From: an uncultured Eubacteriales bacterium
Lineage (GTDB): Bacteria > Bacillota > Clostridia > Peptostreptococcales > Anaerovoracaceae
Direction of reading: 5' to 3'
Length of the DNA stretch: 64,000 nucleotides
NCBI GenBank assembly: GCA_902776725.1
Contig: CACYQX010000004.1
Location: forward strand, 19,214 to 83,213
A model generated the notes under the pieces. It saw only the letters and a list, made by a program, of their open reading frames with translations. It made no database searches and was not told the origin of the DNA. The first letter of the stretch is position 1. Each line of letters begins with the position of its first letter. Made by a program: the position numbers and the translations under genes. Shown here in pieces: positions 40,778 to 47,927 of this stretch.

Positions 40778-42777
40778 GCGGTCTCAATTTCACAATCGAC
40801 GGGTTCCGCATAACCTATGGAATGATTGCGGTATGGATGTGGGCGCTTACCACTATGTTTTCGTTCGAGTATTTCCGTCACGAGCCGGAGCACCTCAAGA
40901 GGTATGGATTCTTTACGCTCGTGACATTTATCGCGACGGAGGGCGTGATGTTCTCCGCGGATCTCATGACGACATTTATATTCTTTGAGATGCTCTCGCT
41001 TACGTCTTTCGTTTGGGTTATTCACGAGGAGACGGCAGAAGCAATCAGAGCGGCAAAGACTTATTTCTTCATTGCTATAATCGGTGGGCTTGTCCTCTTT
41101 ATGGGACTTGCACTGATGTCGAACGAACTGGGAACATTGGAGTACGCCAAACTTCACGATGCAATCATTGCATCAAAGAATCCGGGCACGATCATGGCTG
41201 CGGGAATCTGCATACTCCTCGGATTCGGTGCAAAGGCGGGTATGTTCCCGCTGCATATCTGGCTGCCAAAGTCTCATCCGGTCGCGCCGTCACCTGCGTC
41301 TGCGCTGCTTTCTGGTATTCTGACGAAGGTTGGAATCTTTGGTGTTCTCATGACAGCGATTCCGGGATTCCTCGGTAATGGAGAACTTTCGCTTCCGTTC
41401 GGTTTAATCGTACTTCTCGCGGGAACAATCACCATGGCACTCGGTGCGGTTCTTGCGCTCTTCTCGGTCAATCTAAAGAGGACACTCGCTTGCTCCTCAA
41501 TGTCACAGATAGGATTTATTCTCGTCGGAGTGGGCACGATGATTTTGATATCATCTCTAGGGGCAACGGAATTGCCGCATGAGGTCGAGCACCTCGTCGA
41601 AGAGGCGATGGAACTTGCACATAACGGAATCGTCCTTCATATGGTCAACCACTCGCTCATAAAGCTCGTACTCTTTATGGCGGCCGGCGTATTTGTAATG
41701 AATATTCATAAATTGAATCTGAACGATATAAGAGGTTACGGAAGAAAGAAACCGCTTCTTCTTATTCCGTTTGTAATAGGTGCAGTCGGCATAGGCGGCA
41801 TTCCTTTCTTTAACGGATATATAAGCAAGACGCTTCTCCATGAAGGCCTCGTAATAGCAAGGGAAGCTTGGGAATTACGCATGGAACTTATTGGAGCCTC
41901 ATTTAATGGATTCATGCCGGAACTACTCTTTGTTATTGAATGGGTATTCCTAATCTCCGGAGGACTTACCGTCGCGTATATGCTCAAACTCTTTATCTGC
42001 ATCTTTGTTGAGAAGAATCCGGAGAAACAGGATGAATATGATCGCAATCCGAATGCGATGAACAGGGTTTCCGCCGTGGCGCTTATGCTTTCTGCGGTTA
42101 TCCTTCCGCTTCTCGGTCAGCCTGCGATTGTGGGAAAACTCGCGGCTCTCATGACAGGAGAAGAGGTGTTCCACCACTTCCACGCATTCTCTCTTGTGAA
42201 CCTAAAGGGCGCATTCATATCTATCGGCATAGGTATATTTGTATACTTTGTGATAGTGAGGAACGTTTTCATGAAGAGGGAAGGAGAGGCGTCGTCCGTA
42301 AAGAGCTACGTCAACCTATGGCCGGAAGGTTTGGATTTGGAAGACAGGCTATACAGGCCTGTGCTGCTTAAGGTTCTTCCGGGTATCGGCGGTGCGATTG
42401 CATCCTTCTTTGCGAATAATACGGTGAGCGCGCCTCTTGCAAAAGGTATTTTGGAGGCGGGCAAGAGCATAGCCGGATTCTTTGCGGAGAATACGGTTAC
42501 CGCACCAATATCAAAGGCGCTTCTTGAACTCGGAAAGAAGGTGGCAAGCATCTTCTCCGTAAGCTTGGACGGTGTTTTGATACTGCTGCGCAAAACCATT
42601 TTTAAAGAAAAGGCGAGAGTCGAAGCAAAATCCGAGCATGGCCATGCATATTCTCTCTATAAAGAGGCGGGATATGCCCTTGAACCGATACTCGAAAACT
42701 TCTCCTTTGCGATGATGATGACGGGAATCGGTATCGCGGCGGTATTTATCGCTATTTTGATAGCGGTGCTTAGATAA
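40774..42777 (+). CDS. Large antiporter-like subunit 4 with long C-terminal extension
   Basis: A 667-residue protein. The first 480 residues are a complex I antiporter core with Glu in 'FIFFEMLSLTSF', Lys in 'GFGAKAGMFPLHIWLPKSHP', Lys in 'GILTKVGIFGV' and Lys in 'NGYISKTLL'. The last 150 residues contain a further helix, two copies of a 24-residue amphipathic unit (residues 542-565 and 566-589, IA(S/G)FFA(N/E)NTV), and a terminal helix. The extension recalls in position, not sequence, the lateral-helix tail of NuoL. It ends the operon. Confidence 0.85.
   Translation: MSGLNFTIDGFRITYGMIAVWMWALTTMFSFEYFRHEPEHLKRYGFFTLVTFIATEGVMFSADLMTTFIFFEMLSLTSFVWVIHEETAEAIRAAKTYFFIAIIGGLVLFMGLALMSNELGTLEYAKLHDAIIASKNPGTIMAAGICILLGFGAKAGMFPLHIWLPKSHPVAPSPASALLSGILTKVGIFGVLMTAIPGFLGNGELSLPFGLIVLLAGTITMALGAVLALFSVNLKRTLACSSMSQIGFILVGVGTMILISSLGATELPHEVEHLVEEAMELAHNGIVLHMVNHSLIKLVLFMAAGVFVMNIHKLNLNDIRGYGRKKPLLLIPFVIGAVGIGGIPFFNGYISKTLLHEGLVIAREAWELRMELIGASFNGFMPELLFVIEWVFLISGGLTVAYMLKLFICIFVEKNPEKQDEYDRNPNAMNRVSAVALMLSAVILPLLGQPAIVGKLAALMTGEEVFHHFHAFSLVNLKGAFISIGIGIFVYFVIVRNVFMKREGEASSVKSYVNLWPEGLDLEDRLYRPVLLKVLPGIGGAIASFFANNTVSAPLAKGILEAGKSIAGFFAENTVTAPISKALLELGKKVASIFSVSLDGVLILLRKTIFKEKARVEAKSEHGHAYSLYKEAGYALEPILENFSFAMMMTGIGIAAVFIAILIAVLR
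42397..42540 (+). repeat. 72-base tandem repeat encoding a 24-residue unit
   Basis: Two adjacent copies (42397-42468, 42469-42540) encode IASFFANNTVSAP... and IAGFFAENTVTAP..., similar at about two thirds of positions, inside the tail of the fourth large antiporter subunit. Confidence 0.75.
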
Positions 42778-42823
42778 CACCTGCAGAGGACGGGATGTCG
42801 AATCCGTGTAATAGATGCTTTTA

Positions 42824-42846
42824 ACCCCGAAAATGCGGGGTATAAT
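42824..42846 (+). promoter_or_regulatory. -10 element overlapped by a hairpin, before the G3E genes
   Basis: TATAAT (42841-42846) is preceded by ACCCCG-N6-CGGGGT (42824-42841), whose last base is the first of the -10. No good -35 is seen. The hairpin may also end the antiporter transcript, though it lacks a full T-tract. No Zur or Fur box is recognised. Confidence 0.5.
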
Positions 42847-42895
42847 TGAGGTGAAAGATTCAAATAAATAACAAAGGTTGAATGGGAGAAAAGAA

Positions 42896-44083
42896 ATGAC
42901 TAAAGTAGACATTTTTTCGGGATTTCTGGGCGCAGGCAAGACTACGCTTATCAAGAAGCTAATAGAAGAGGCTTATCCGGGTGAGAAACTGGTTCTCATC
43001 GAGAATGAGTTCGGTGATATAGGCATTGACGGAGGTTTTCTGAAGGAGTCCGGAATTCAGATAAATGAAATGAATTCGGGTTGCATCTGCTGTTCGCTCG
43101 TGGGAGATTTTGCGGAAGCTCTTGATAAGGTGATCAAGGAATTTGCGCCGGACAGAATTTTGATAGAGCCGTCGGGCGTTGGAAAACTGAGCGATGTAAT
43201 ACTTGCGGTTGAAAACCTTCATAATGACGAAATAGAATTGAACGGATTTACAACCGTCGTCGATGCAAAGAAATGCAAGATGTATATGAAGAACTTTGGT
43301 GAGTTCTTTAATAACCAAATAGAGAATGCAAGCGCTGTTGTCCTGAGCCATACGGCGGGACTCTCCGAGGATAAGCTCGACGCTTGCGTTGAGATGATAA
43401 GGTCGCTCAACCACGATGCGGAAATCGTTACAACGGAGTGGGATGAGTTGACAGGAAAACAGATATTGGAAACCATGGAGAAGAAGAGCGGCATCGCCGC
43501 CGAGCTCGCCAAGCTTGCTCGCGAGATGGAAGAGGAGCATGAGCATCATCACCACCATCATGACGATGATGACGAGGATGAGCATGAGCACCATCACCAT
43601 CACCATCACGAAGACGATGACGACGATGATGGCGATGACCATGACCATGACCATGACCATGACCATGACCATGAGCACTGCGACCACGAGCACGGTCACT
43701 GCGAGCACGACCATCATCACCATGACCACGACCACGACCATCATCATCACGACCATGACCATCATCACCATGAACATCATGGTCACGAACACCATCATCA
43801 CCATGCGGATGAAGTTTTCCAAAGTGTGGGAGTAGAGACGAGTCATAAGTTTACAGAAACTCAGATCGCGGAGGCTCTCAATAAGCTTTCTGATTTCACA
43901 ACCTACGGCCAGGTGCTTAGAGCCAAGGGCATAGTTGAGGCGGAAGACGGAAAGTGGATTCACTTTGATTATGTTCCGGGCGAGGTTGATGTAAGAGAAG
44001 GAGCCGCTGCGACTACGGGTATGATTTGCGTAATAGGCGCGGGGCTCGAGGAAGACGCAGTTAAAGAATTGTTCGGAGTATAG
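42896..44083 (+). CDS. G3E (COG0523/CobW) GTPase with long His/Asp-rich tract
   Basis: A 395-residue metallochaperone-type GTPase. The P-loop GFLGAGKT (residues 9-16), the metal-binding CICC motif (C63, C65, C66) and 'IEPSGVGKLSDV' are intact. A tract of about 90 residues (about 214-304) is almost only His, Asp and Glu with two or three Cys. It is followed by the CobW C-terminal domain. Members load or insert Zn, Co, Ni or other metals; the tract suggests storage or high-capacity binding. GGGAGAA precedes the ATG; the upstream TTG is not used. It starts a two-gene unit with another G3E protein. Confidence 0.92.
   Translation: MTKVDIFSGFLGAGKTTLIKKLIEEAYPGEKLVLIENEFGDIGIDGGFLKESGIQINEMNSGCICCSLVGDFAEALDKVIKEFAPDRILIEPSGVGKLSDVILAVENLHNDEIELNGFTTVVDAKKCKMYMKNFGEFFNNQIENASAVVLSHTAGLSEDKLDACVEMIRSLNHDAEIVTTEWDELTGKQILETMEKKSGIAAELAKLAREMEEEHEHHHHHHDDDDEDEHEHHHHHHHEDDDDDDGDDHDHDHDHDHDHEHCDHEHGHCEHDHHHHDHDHDHHHHDHDHHHHEHHGHEHHHHHADEVFQSVGVETSHKFTETQIAEALNKLSDFTTYGQVLRAKGIVEAEDGKWIHFDYVPGEVDVREGAAATTGMICVIGAGLEEDAVKELFGV
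43535..43806 (+). repeat. CAC/CAT/GAT-rich repeat encoding the His/Asp tract
   Basis: A run of His (CAT/CAC) and Asp/Glu codons, including five near-perfect GACCAT units around 43640-43670. It is probably variable in length through slippage. Confidence 0.85.
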
Positions 44084-44095
44084 TTGGAGAAAACA

Positions 44096-45046
44096 ATGGA
44101 AATACCTGTTTATCTATTTACGGGATTTTTGGAAAGTGGCAAGACCACGTTCATACAGGAAACGTTGGCGGGGAGTGATTTCAATGCAGGAGAGCGCACC
44201 CTGCTTCTTTTGTGCGAGGAAGGCGAGGTAGAGTACAATCCTGAAGGTTTCTTCGGAAAAAATGTATTTATCGAGAGCCTCGAGGATGAGTCTGATTTGA
44301 ATCCGAAGAATCTCAGAGAGCTCCAACTAAAGCACAGCGTTGAGCGAGTTGTAATAGAGTATAACGGAATGTGGCTGATGGAAAAACTCTTTGCGGCGCT
44401 TCCGGAGGGATGGGTAATCTATCAGGAGGTTACGTTTGCCGACTCGACTAAATTCCTAAACTACAATCAAAATATGAGGCAGCTCGTATTTGATAAACTC
44501 AAGACGGCTGATCTTGTGGTTTTTAATCGCTGCGACAATGATGCATTTACCGAAGAAACAAAACTCGAATTCCACAAGATAGTAAGGGTTGCAAACAGAA
44601 AGAATCAAATCGTATATGAATACGGACCTGACAACGCCGTTCCGGATATGATTGTGGATCCGCTTCCGTTTGATATCGAGGCGGATGTGATAGAGATACC
44701 CGAGGATGCGTTTGCGGAATGGTATCGCGATGTGAATGATGAACCGGAGAAATACGACGGGAAAACTGTACGTGTCCAGGGAAGATGTGCGATGGGCGCA
44801 GGTATTCCCGAAGACAGTTTCGTTTTTGGCAGACATGTGATGACCTGCTGTGTCGAGGATATTCAGTTCGCGGGTCTTCTTGCGATTTGGCCTGAAGTGA
44901 AGAGGCTTAAGCATGGTGGATGGGTTGATATAACCGCGGAAATAAGAATCGAGAATACTCCCGTATATGGGGAGCCCGGTCCGGTGCTTTTCTGCAAATC
45001 GGCAAAGGCGACAGTGCCTTGTGATCCTGAAGTTGCTACGTTTTAG
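44096..45046 (+). CDS. G3E-type GTPase fused to a DUF1980 (YcgQ-like) C-terminal domain
   Basis: A 316-residue protein. Residues 1-195 form a reduced G3E domain: P-loop GFLESGKT (10-17) and NRCD (144-147) in place of NKxD; the CxCC metal motif is absent. Residues about 200-316 resemble the C-terminal half of DUF1980/YcgQ, with 'VRVQGRCAMG', 'FGRHVMTCC' (C251, C252) and 'GGWVDITAEI'. In many Bacillota a COG0523 protein, YcgQ and the permease YcgR are separate neighbours. Here two parts are fused and no YcgR is seen. GGAG precedes the ATG, 12 bases after the previous stop. A role in metal trafficking is inferred. Confidence 0.75.
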   Translation: MEIPVYLFTGFLESGKTTFIQETLAGSDFNAGERTLLLLCEEGEVEYNPEGFFGKNVFIESLEDESDLNPKNLRELQLKHSVERVVIEYNGMWLMEKLFAALPEGWVIYQEVTFADSTKFLNYNQNMRQLVFDKLKTADLVVFNRCDNDAFTEETKLEFHKIVRVANRKNQIVYEYGPDNAVPDMIVDPLPFDIEADVIEIPEDAFAEWYRDVNDEPEKYDGKTVRVQGRCAMGAGIPEDSFVFGRHVMTCCVEDIQFAGLLAIWPEVKRLKHGGWVDITAEIRIENTPVYGEPGPVLFCKSAKATVPCDPEVATF

Positions 45047-45054
45047 GTGATGAA

Positions 45055-45837
45055 ATGGCAAAGTATAAAAGGCATTTTGTTATCATGTCCTACGATGTGG
45101 ACGCTAACAATAATGTGAAACCGACAATCATAGCAAAGCTCTTAAACGAGACCGCCAATCTGCATATGCGCGATAGGCGACCCACTTATTATGAACTGTT
45201 TTTTAAGGGGCTAAGCTTTATTGCGGTCAGAATGGCTTTTGAAATCAAAGAGCAGCTTCATCCCTATGACGAGGTTGATGTCTATACTTGGACGGCAGAG
45301 GGGAAGGGCGCGACATTCTTCCGCTGCTATTCGATGGAACGCGACGGCATAGAAGTAGTGAAAGCGTATAGCGAGTGGACCGTAGTAAATCTAAATACGG
45401 GAAAGCTCTGTCACAGAGATGAGATTGATTTCTCAAACTATGAGGTGGACGAACTTCACAGATTTGAGACGCCGGTCAAATTCCATTTCCCGAGCGATTT
45501 GGAATTTGAAAAATGCGGTGAGCATATCGTTGAATATGCCGATACGGATATGAATGGGCATATGAATAATACGATCTATCAGAATATGATTTGGAGTTAT
45601 GTGCCCGGGGTGGAGCATAAGAAGCTGACGGCGTTCAGTATGCGGTATATGGCCGAGGCTCTACACGGATCCAGGATAGAAATATTTAGAGCAAAGGTGA
45701 CGGGTGATGTAGCTGACGGGCTTGGATCTGAAGAAAGGTACTATTTTAAGACCATTGTGGACGGAAATGTAAATACGGCCTCCCTTGTAAGTTGCGCGGA
45801 GACGGAGCGGTATACGGAAGTGGATAAAGGAATCTAG
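45055..45837 (+). CDS. Acyl-ACP thioesterase
   Basis: A 260-residue double hot-dog fold protein of the bacterial FatA/FatB-type family. The first domain carries 'DANNNVKPTIIAKLLNETANLHM' and 'WTVVNLNTGKL'; the second carries 'YADTDMNGHMNNTIY' (D165, N167, H169), the catalytic loop. It releases fatty acids from acyl carrier protein in the cytosol. AGGTGA precedes the ATG, 9 bases after the G3E fusion gene, suggesting cotranscription without a clear functional tie. A strong terminator lies 90 bases downstream. Confidence 0.9.
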   Translation: MAKYKRHFVIMSYDVDANNNVKPTIIAKLLNETANLHMRDRRPTYYELFFKGLSFIAVRMAFEIKEQLHPYDEVDVYTWTAEGKGATFFRCYSMERDGIEVVKAYSEWTVVNLNTGKLCHRDEIDFSNYEVDELHRFETPVKFHFPSDLEFEKCGEHIVEYADTDMNGHMNNTIYQNMIWSYVPGVEHKKLTAFSMRYMAEALHGSRIEIFRAKVTGDVADGLGSEERYYFKTIVDGNVNTASLVSCAETERYTEVDKGI

Positions 45838-45924
45838 GAGCGTTGAGGCCGCCAAGTGGGGTTTGGATTCCGATAAGGTCCGGACATATATATAAGAAAC
45901 CGCCATATTGGGTATGAAAGATAG

Positions 45925-45955
45925 CGACACACAATATATTGTGTGTCGTTTTATT
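45925..45955 (+). terminator. Strong terminator after the thioesterase gene
   Basis: CGACACACAA-TATA-TTGTGTGTCG perfect 10-bp stem followed by TTTTATTTT. Confidence 0.92.
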
Positions 45956-46011
45956 TTGCCTGTACGAGAGTGAGTATTCGGGTAGAATATTTGATGGTTT
46001 TTCCACAAAAA

Positions 46012-46047
46012 ATGGGTAAAAGTGTTGTTCGGTGGGGGAAAGTGGTG
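46012..46047 (+). promoter_or_regulatory. MraZ operator: four hexamers at 10-base spacing
   Basis: ATGGGT-AAAA-GTGTTG-TTCG-GTGGGG-GAAA-GTGGTG. MraZ autorepresses by binding G-rich direct repeats of this type one helical turn apart in front of mraZ. They overlap the promoter spacer. Confidence 0.85.
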
Positions 46048-46053
46048 TAAACT
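46025..46053 (+). promoter_or_regulatory. mraZ / dcw operon promoter
   Basis: TTGTTC (46025-46030), 17-base spacer, TAAACT (46048-46053). The spacer is filled by two MraZ repeats. Confidence 0.72.
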
Positions 46054-46099
46054 CTAGATAAATTATCATCGGCTCATTATCTATGGAGGCGCGGTTTTA

Positions 46100-46534
46100 A
46101 TGTTCATGGGAACTTATAACAATTCAATAGACGCCAAAAACCGCATGATTGTCCCGGCAAAGCTGCGTAATCAGTTCAAGGGAGATCAGTGCGTAATTAC
46201 CATAGGTATGGAGCACTGCCTTTGCATCTATACCAGGGAAGATTGGGACAGACTTTGTGAGAAGTTCATGGGCATTCCGGAATCTGACCTTCAGGCAAGA
46301 AGATTTGTAAGGGCGGTCACAGGAAACGCCGCGGAATATGAATTCGATTCACAGGGGAGAATCATTATTCCGGATAATTTAAGAGAGTATGCGGGCATCA
46401 AGAAGGAATTGGTAACCGTAGGTGTTATGACTAAGATTGAGGTTTGGGCCAAGGAAGTTTGGACTTCACCTGATAATACCGACAAGATGGATCCAAAGGA
46501 GTGGTCCGAAGCGCTTCTCCGCTACGGATTCTAA
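46100..46534 (+). CDS. mraZ: Transcriptional regulator MraZ
   Basis: A 144-residue protein with two SpoVT/AbrB-like halves. '[23 protein letters not shown]' and '[20 protein letters not shown]' are the two DXXXR-type DNA-binding signatures. MraZ forms an oligomeric ring, binds the repeats upstream and represses its own dcw operon. GGAGG lies before the start. It is the first gene of the cluster and 19 bases before rsmH. Confidence 0.97.
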   Translation: MFMGTYNNSIDAKNRMIVPAKLRNQFKGDQCVITIGMEHCLCIYTREDWDRLCEKFMGIPESDLQARRFVRAVTGNAAEYEFDSQGRIIIPDNLREYAGIKKELVTVGVMTKIEVWAKEVWTSPDNTDKMDPKEWSEALLRYGF

Positions 46535-46553
46535 CAGGTTACAGAAAATCGGT

Positions 46554-47489
46554 ATGGAATTTAACCATAAGCCCGTACTCTTTAAAGAATGTATTGATGG
46601 CCTTGCTATCAAAGCCGACGGTATATATGTGGACGGTACGCTGGGGGGCGCCGGCCACGCGCAGGGGATTGCGGCCAAGCTCGGACCAAAGGGGACTCTT
46701 ATCTGCATAGATAGAGATGAAGACGCTATAGCGGCGTCGGGTCCAAGGCTCGCAAGCGCAGAGTGCCGAGTAGAGATAGTCAAAGGCAATTATGCGGATA
46801 TCAAGGAGATTTTATCCGAACTAGGGGTTGATAAGATCGACGGAGCGCTTCTCGATTTGGGAGTGTCATCGTATCAACTTGATGATCCGCAGAGGGGTTT
46901 TTCATACATGTGTGACGCGCCGCTTGATATGCGGATGGATCGCAAGGATTCCGGCGGCGCAAGAGACATCGTAAACAGTTATTCCAAAGATGAACTTGCG
47001 AGGATCATCCGGGAATACGGCGAGGAGAAATTCGCAACCCGGATAGCGTCATTTATAGAAAACGCTCGCAAGGAGAAACCCATTGAAACAACAGGGGAGT
47101 TAGTTTCAATAATCAAAAGCGCCATCCCGGCTGCTGCAAGGCGAGATGGTCCACATCCCGCAAAGAGAACCTTCCAAGCCATTAGAATCGAAGTAAATGA
47201 TGAACTCGGAGGTCTCAAGAGAGCCGTCAGTGATTTCTGCGATGTGCTGAATCCCGGCGGTAGACTGTGCATCATATCTTTTCACTCTCTGGAAGATAGG
47301 ATCGTCAAAGAAATATTCAATAGGAGAGAAAATCCGTGTACGTGTCCGAAGAATATTCCGGTATGCGTATGCGGAAAGAAAGCGGATGTGAAGAAGGTAA
47401 ACAAGAAACCCATACTTCCGTCCGAGGGGGAAGAAGCGGAGAATCCGCGGGCGAGAAGCGCCAAGCTGAGAATCTGCGAAAAGCTATAA
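46554..47489 (+). CDS. rsmH: 16S rRNA (cytosine-1402-N4) methyltransferase
   Basis: A 311-residue SAM-dependent methyltransferase. '[15 protein letters not shown]' and '[15 protein letters not shown]' form the SAM site, '[21 protein letters not shown]' and '[19 protein letters not shown]' are the family signatures, and '[12 protein letters not shown]' closes the catalytic side. The ATG matches the family length; the open frame upstream overlaps mraZ. No strong ribosome site is seen. Confidence 0.97.
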   Translation: MEFNHKPVLFKECIDGLAIKADGIYVDGTLGGAGHAQGIAAKLGPKGTLICIDRDEDAIAASGPRLASAECRVEIVKGNYADIKEILSELGVDKIDGALLDLGVSSYQLDDPQRGFSYMCDAPLDMRMDRKDSGGARDIVNSYSKDELARIIREYGEEKFATRIASFIENARKEKPIETTGELVSIIKSAIPAAARRDGPHPAKRTFQAIRIEVNDELGGLKRAVSDFCDVLNPGGRLCIISFHSLEDRIVKEIFNRRENPCTCPKNIPVCVCGKKADVKKVNKKPILPSEGEEAENPRARSAKLRICEKL

Positions 47490-47522
47490 CGAATGCCTTG
47501 GTTGGGGAACGGAGAGATCGAT

Positions 47523-47849
47523 ATGCAAATCAGGGGACAAAAGAATATAATTGCGACAATATTGTTTATCGGTTTCATGTGTTTGGTCATGGTAGTTTTG
47601 ACTGCCTATGCAGCTGAGCTTAGAGTTGACAACAATAAACTGATCAGCAGCAACAACACGCTTCAGGGTGAGATTGATACCTTGAGCGTCAGAATAAAGG
47701 CTGCGAACAATATTGAGAATATCGAGAACATCGCCAAGAACCAACTGGGTATGGTTTATCCCGAGACGGGTCAATATGTCTATATTTCGGACAAGGACAC
47801 GCCGCTCGGTGATTTGGCTCTCCGCATTCGGGAGAACGCCTATCACTAA
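47523..47849 (+). CDS. ftsL: Cell division protein FtsL-like
   Basis: A 108-residue bitopic membrane protein: short cytoplasmic start, one helix (about residues 9-31), then an extracytoplasmic coiled coil and 'IENIAKNQLGMVYPETGQYVYI', the FtsL/DivIC end motif. It works with FtsQ and DivIC to activate septal peptidoglycan synthesis. The ATG at 47523 was chosen because GGAGAGA lies 8 bases upstream; the ATG at 47493 has no ribosome site. Confidence 0.85.
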   Translation: MQIRGQKNIIATILFIGFMCLVMVVLTAYAAELRVDNNKLISSNNTLQGEIDTLSVRIKAANNIENIENIAKNQLGMVYPETGQYVYISDKDTPLGDLALRIRENAYH

Positions 47850-47870
47850 GTCAATTTAATATGACACTTC

Positions 47871-47907
47871 AGCCGGACAGCCGCAAGCAGGGTTCCCGGC
47901 TTTTTTC
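47871..47907 (+). terminator. Intrinsic terminator-like hairpin inside the dcw cluster
   Basis: AGCCGG (47871-47876) pairs with CCGGCT (47896-47901) around an imperfect 19-base loop, followed by a T-tract (47901-47906). It lies between ftsL and the penicillin-binding protein gene and may reduce downstream expression. Confidence 0.6.
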
Positions 47908-47927
47908 ATAAAGGAGAAAAAGCAAAC

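Noticed and set aside
42878..42895. TTG start 18 bases earlier for the G3E GTPase
   Set aside because: It would include the ribosome site of the ATG at 42896, which fits the family N-terminus.
42959..43963. 334-codon minus-strand frame rich in Met and Val
   Set aside because: It is the mirror of the His/Asp codon tract of the G3E GTPase gene.
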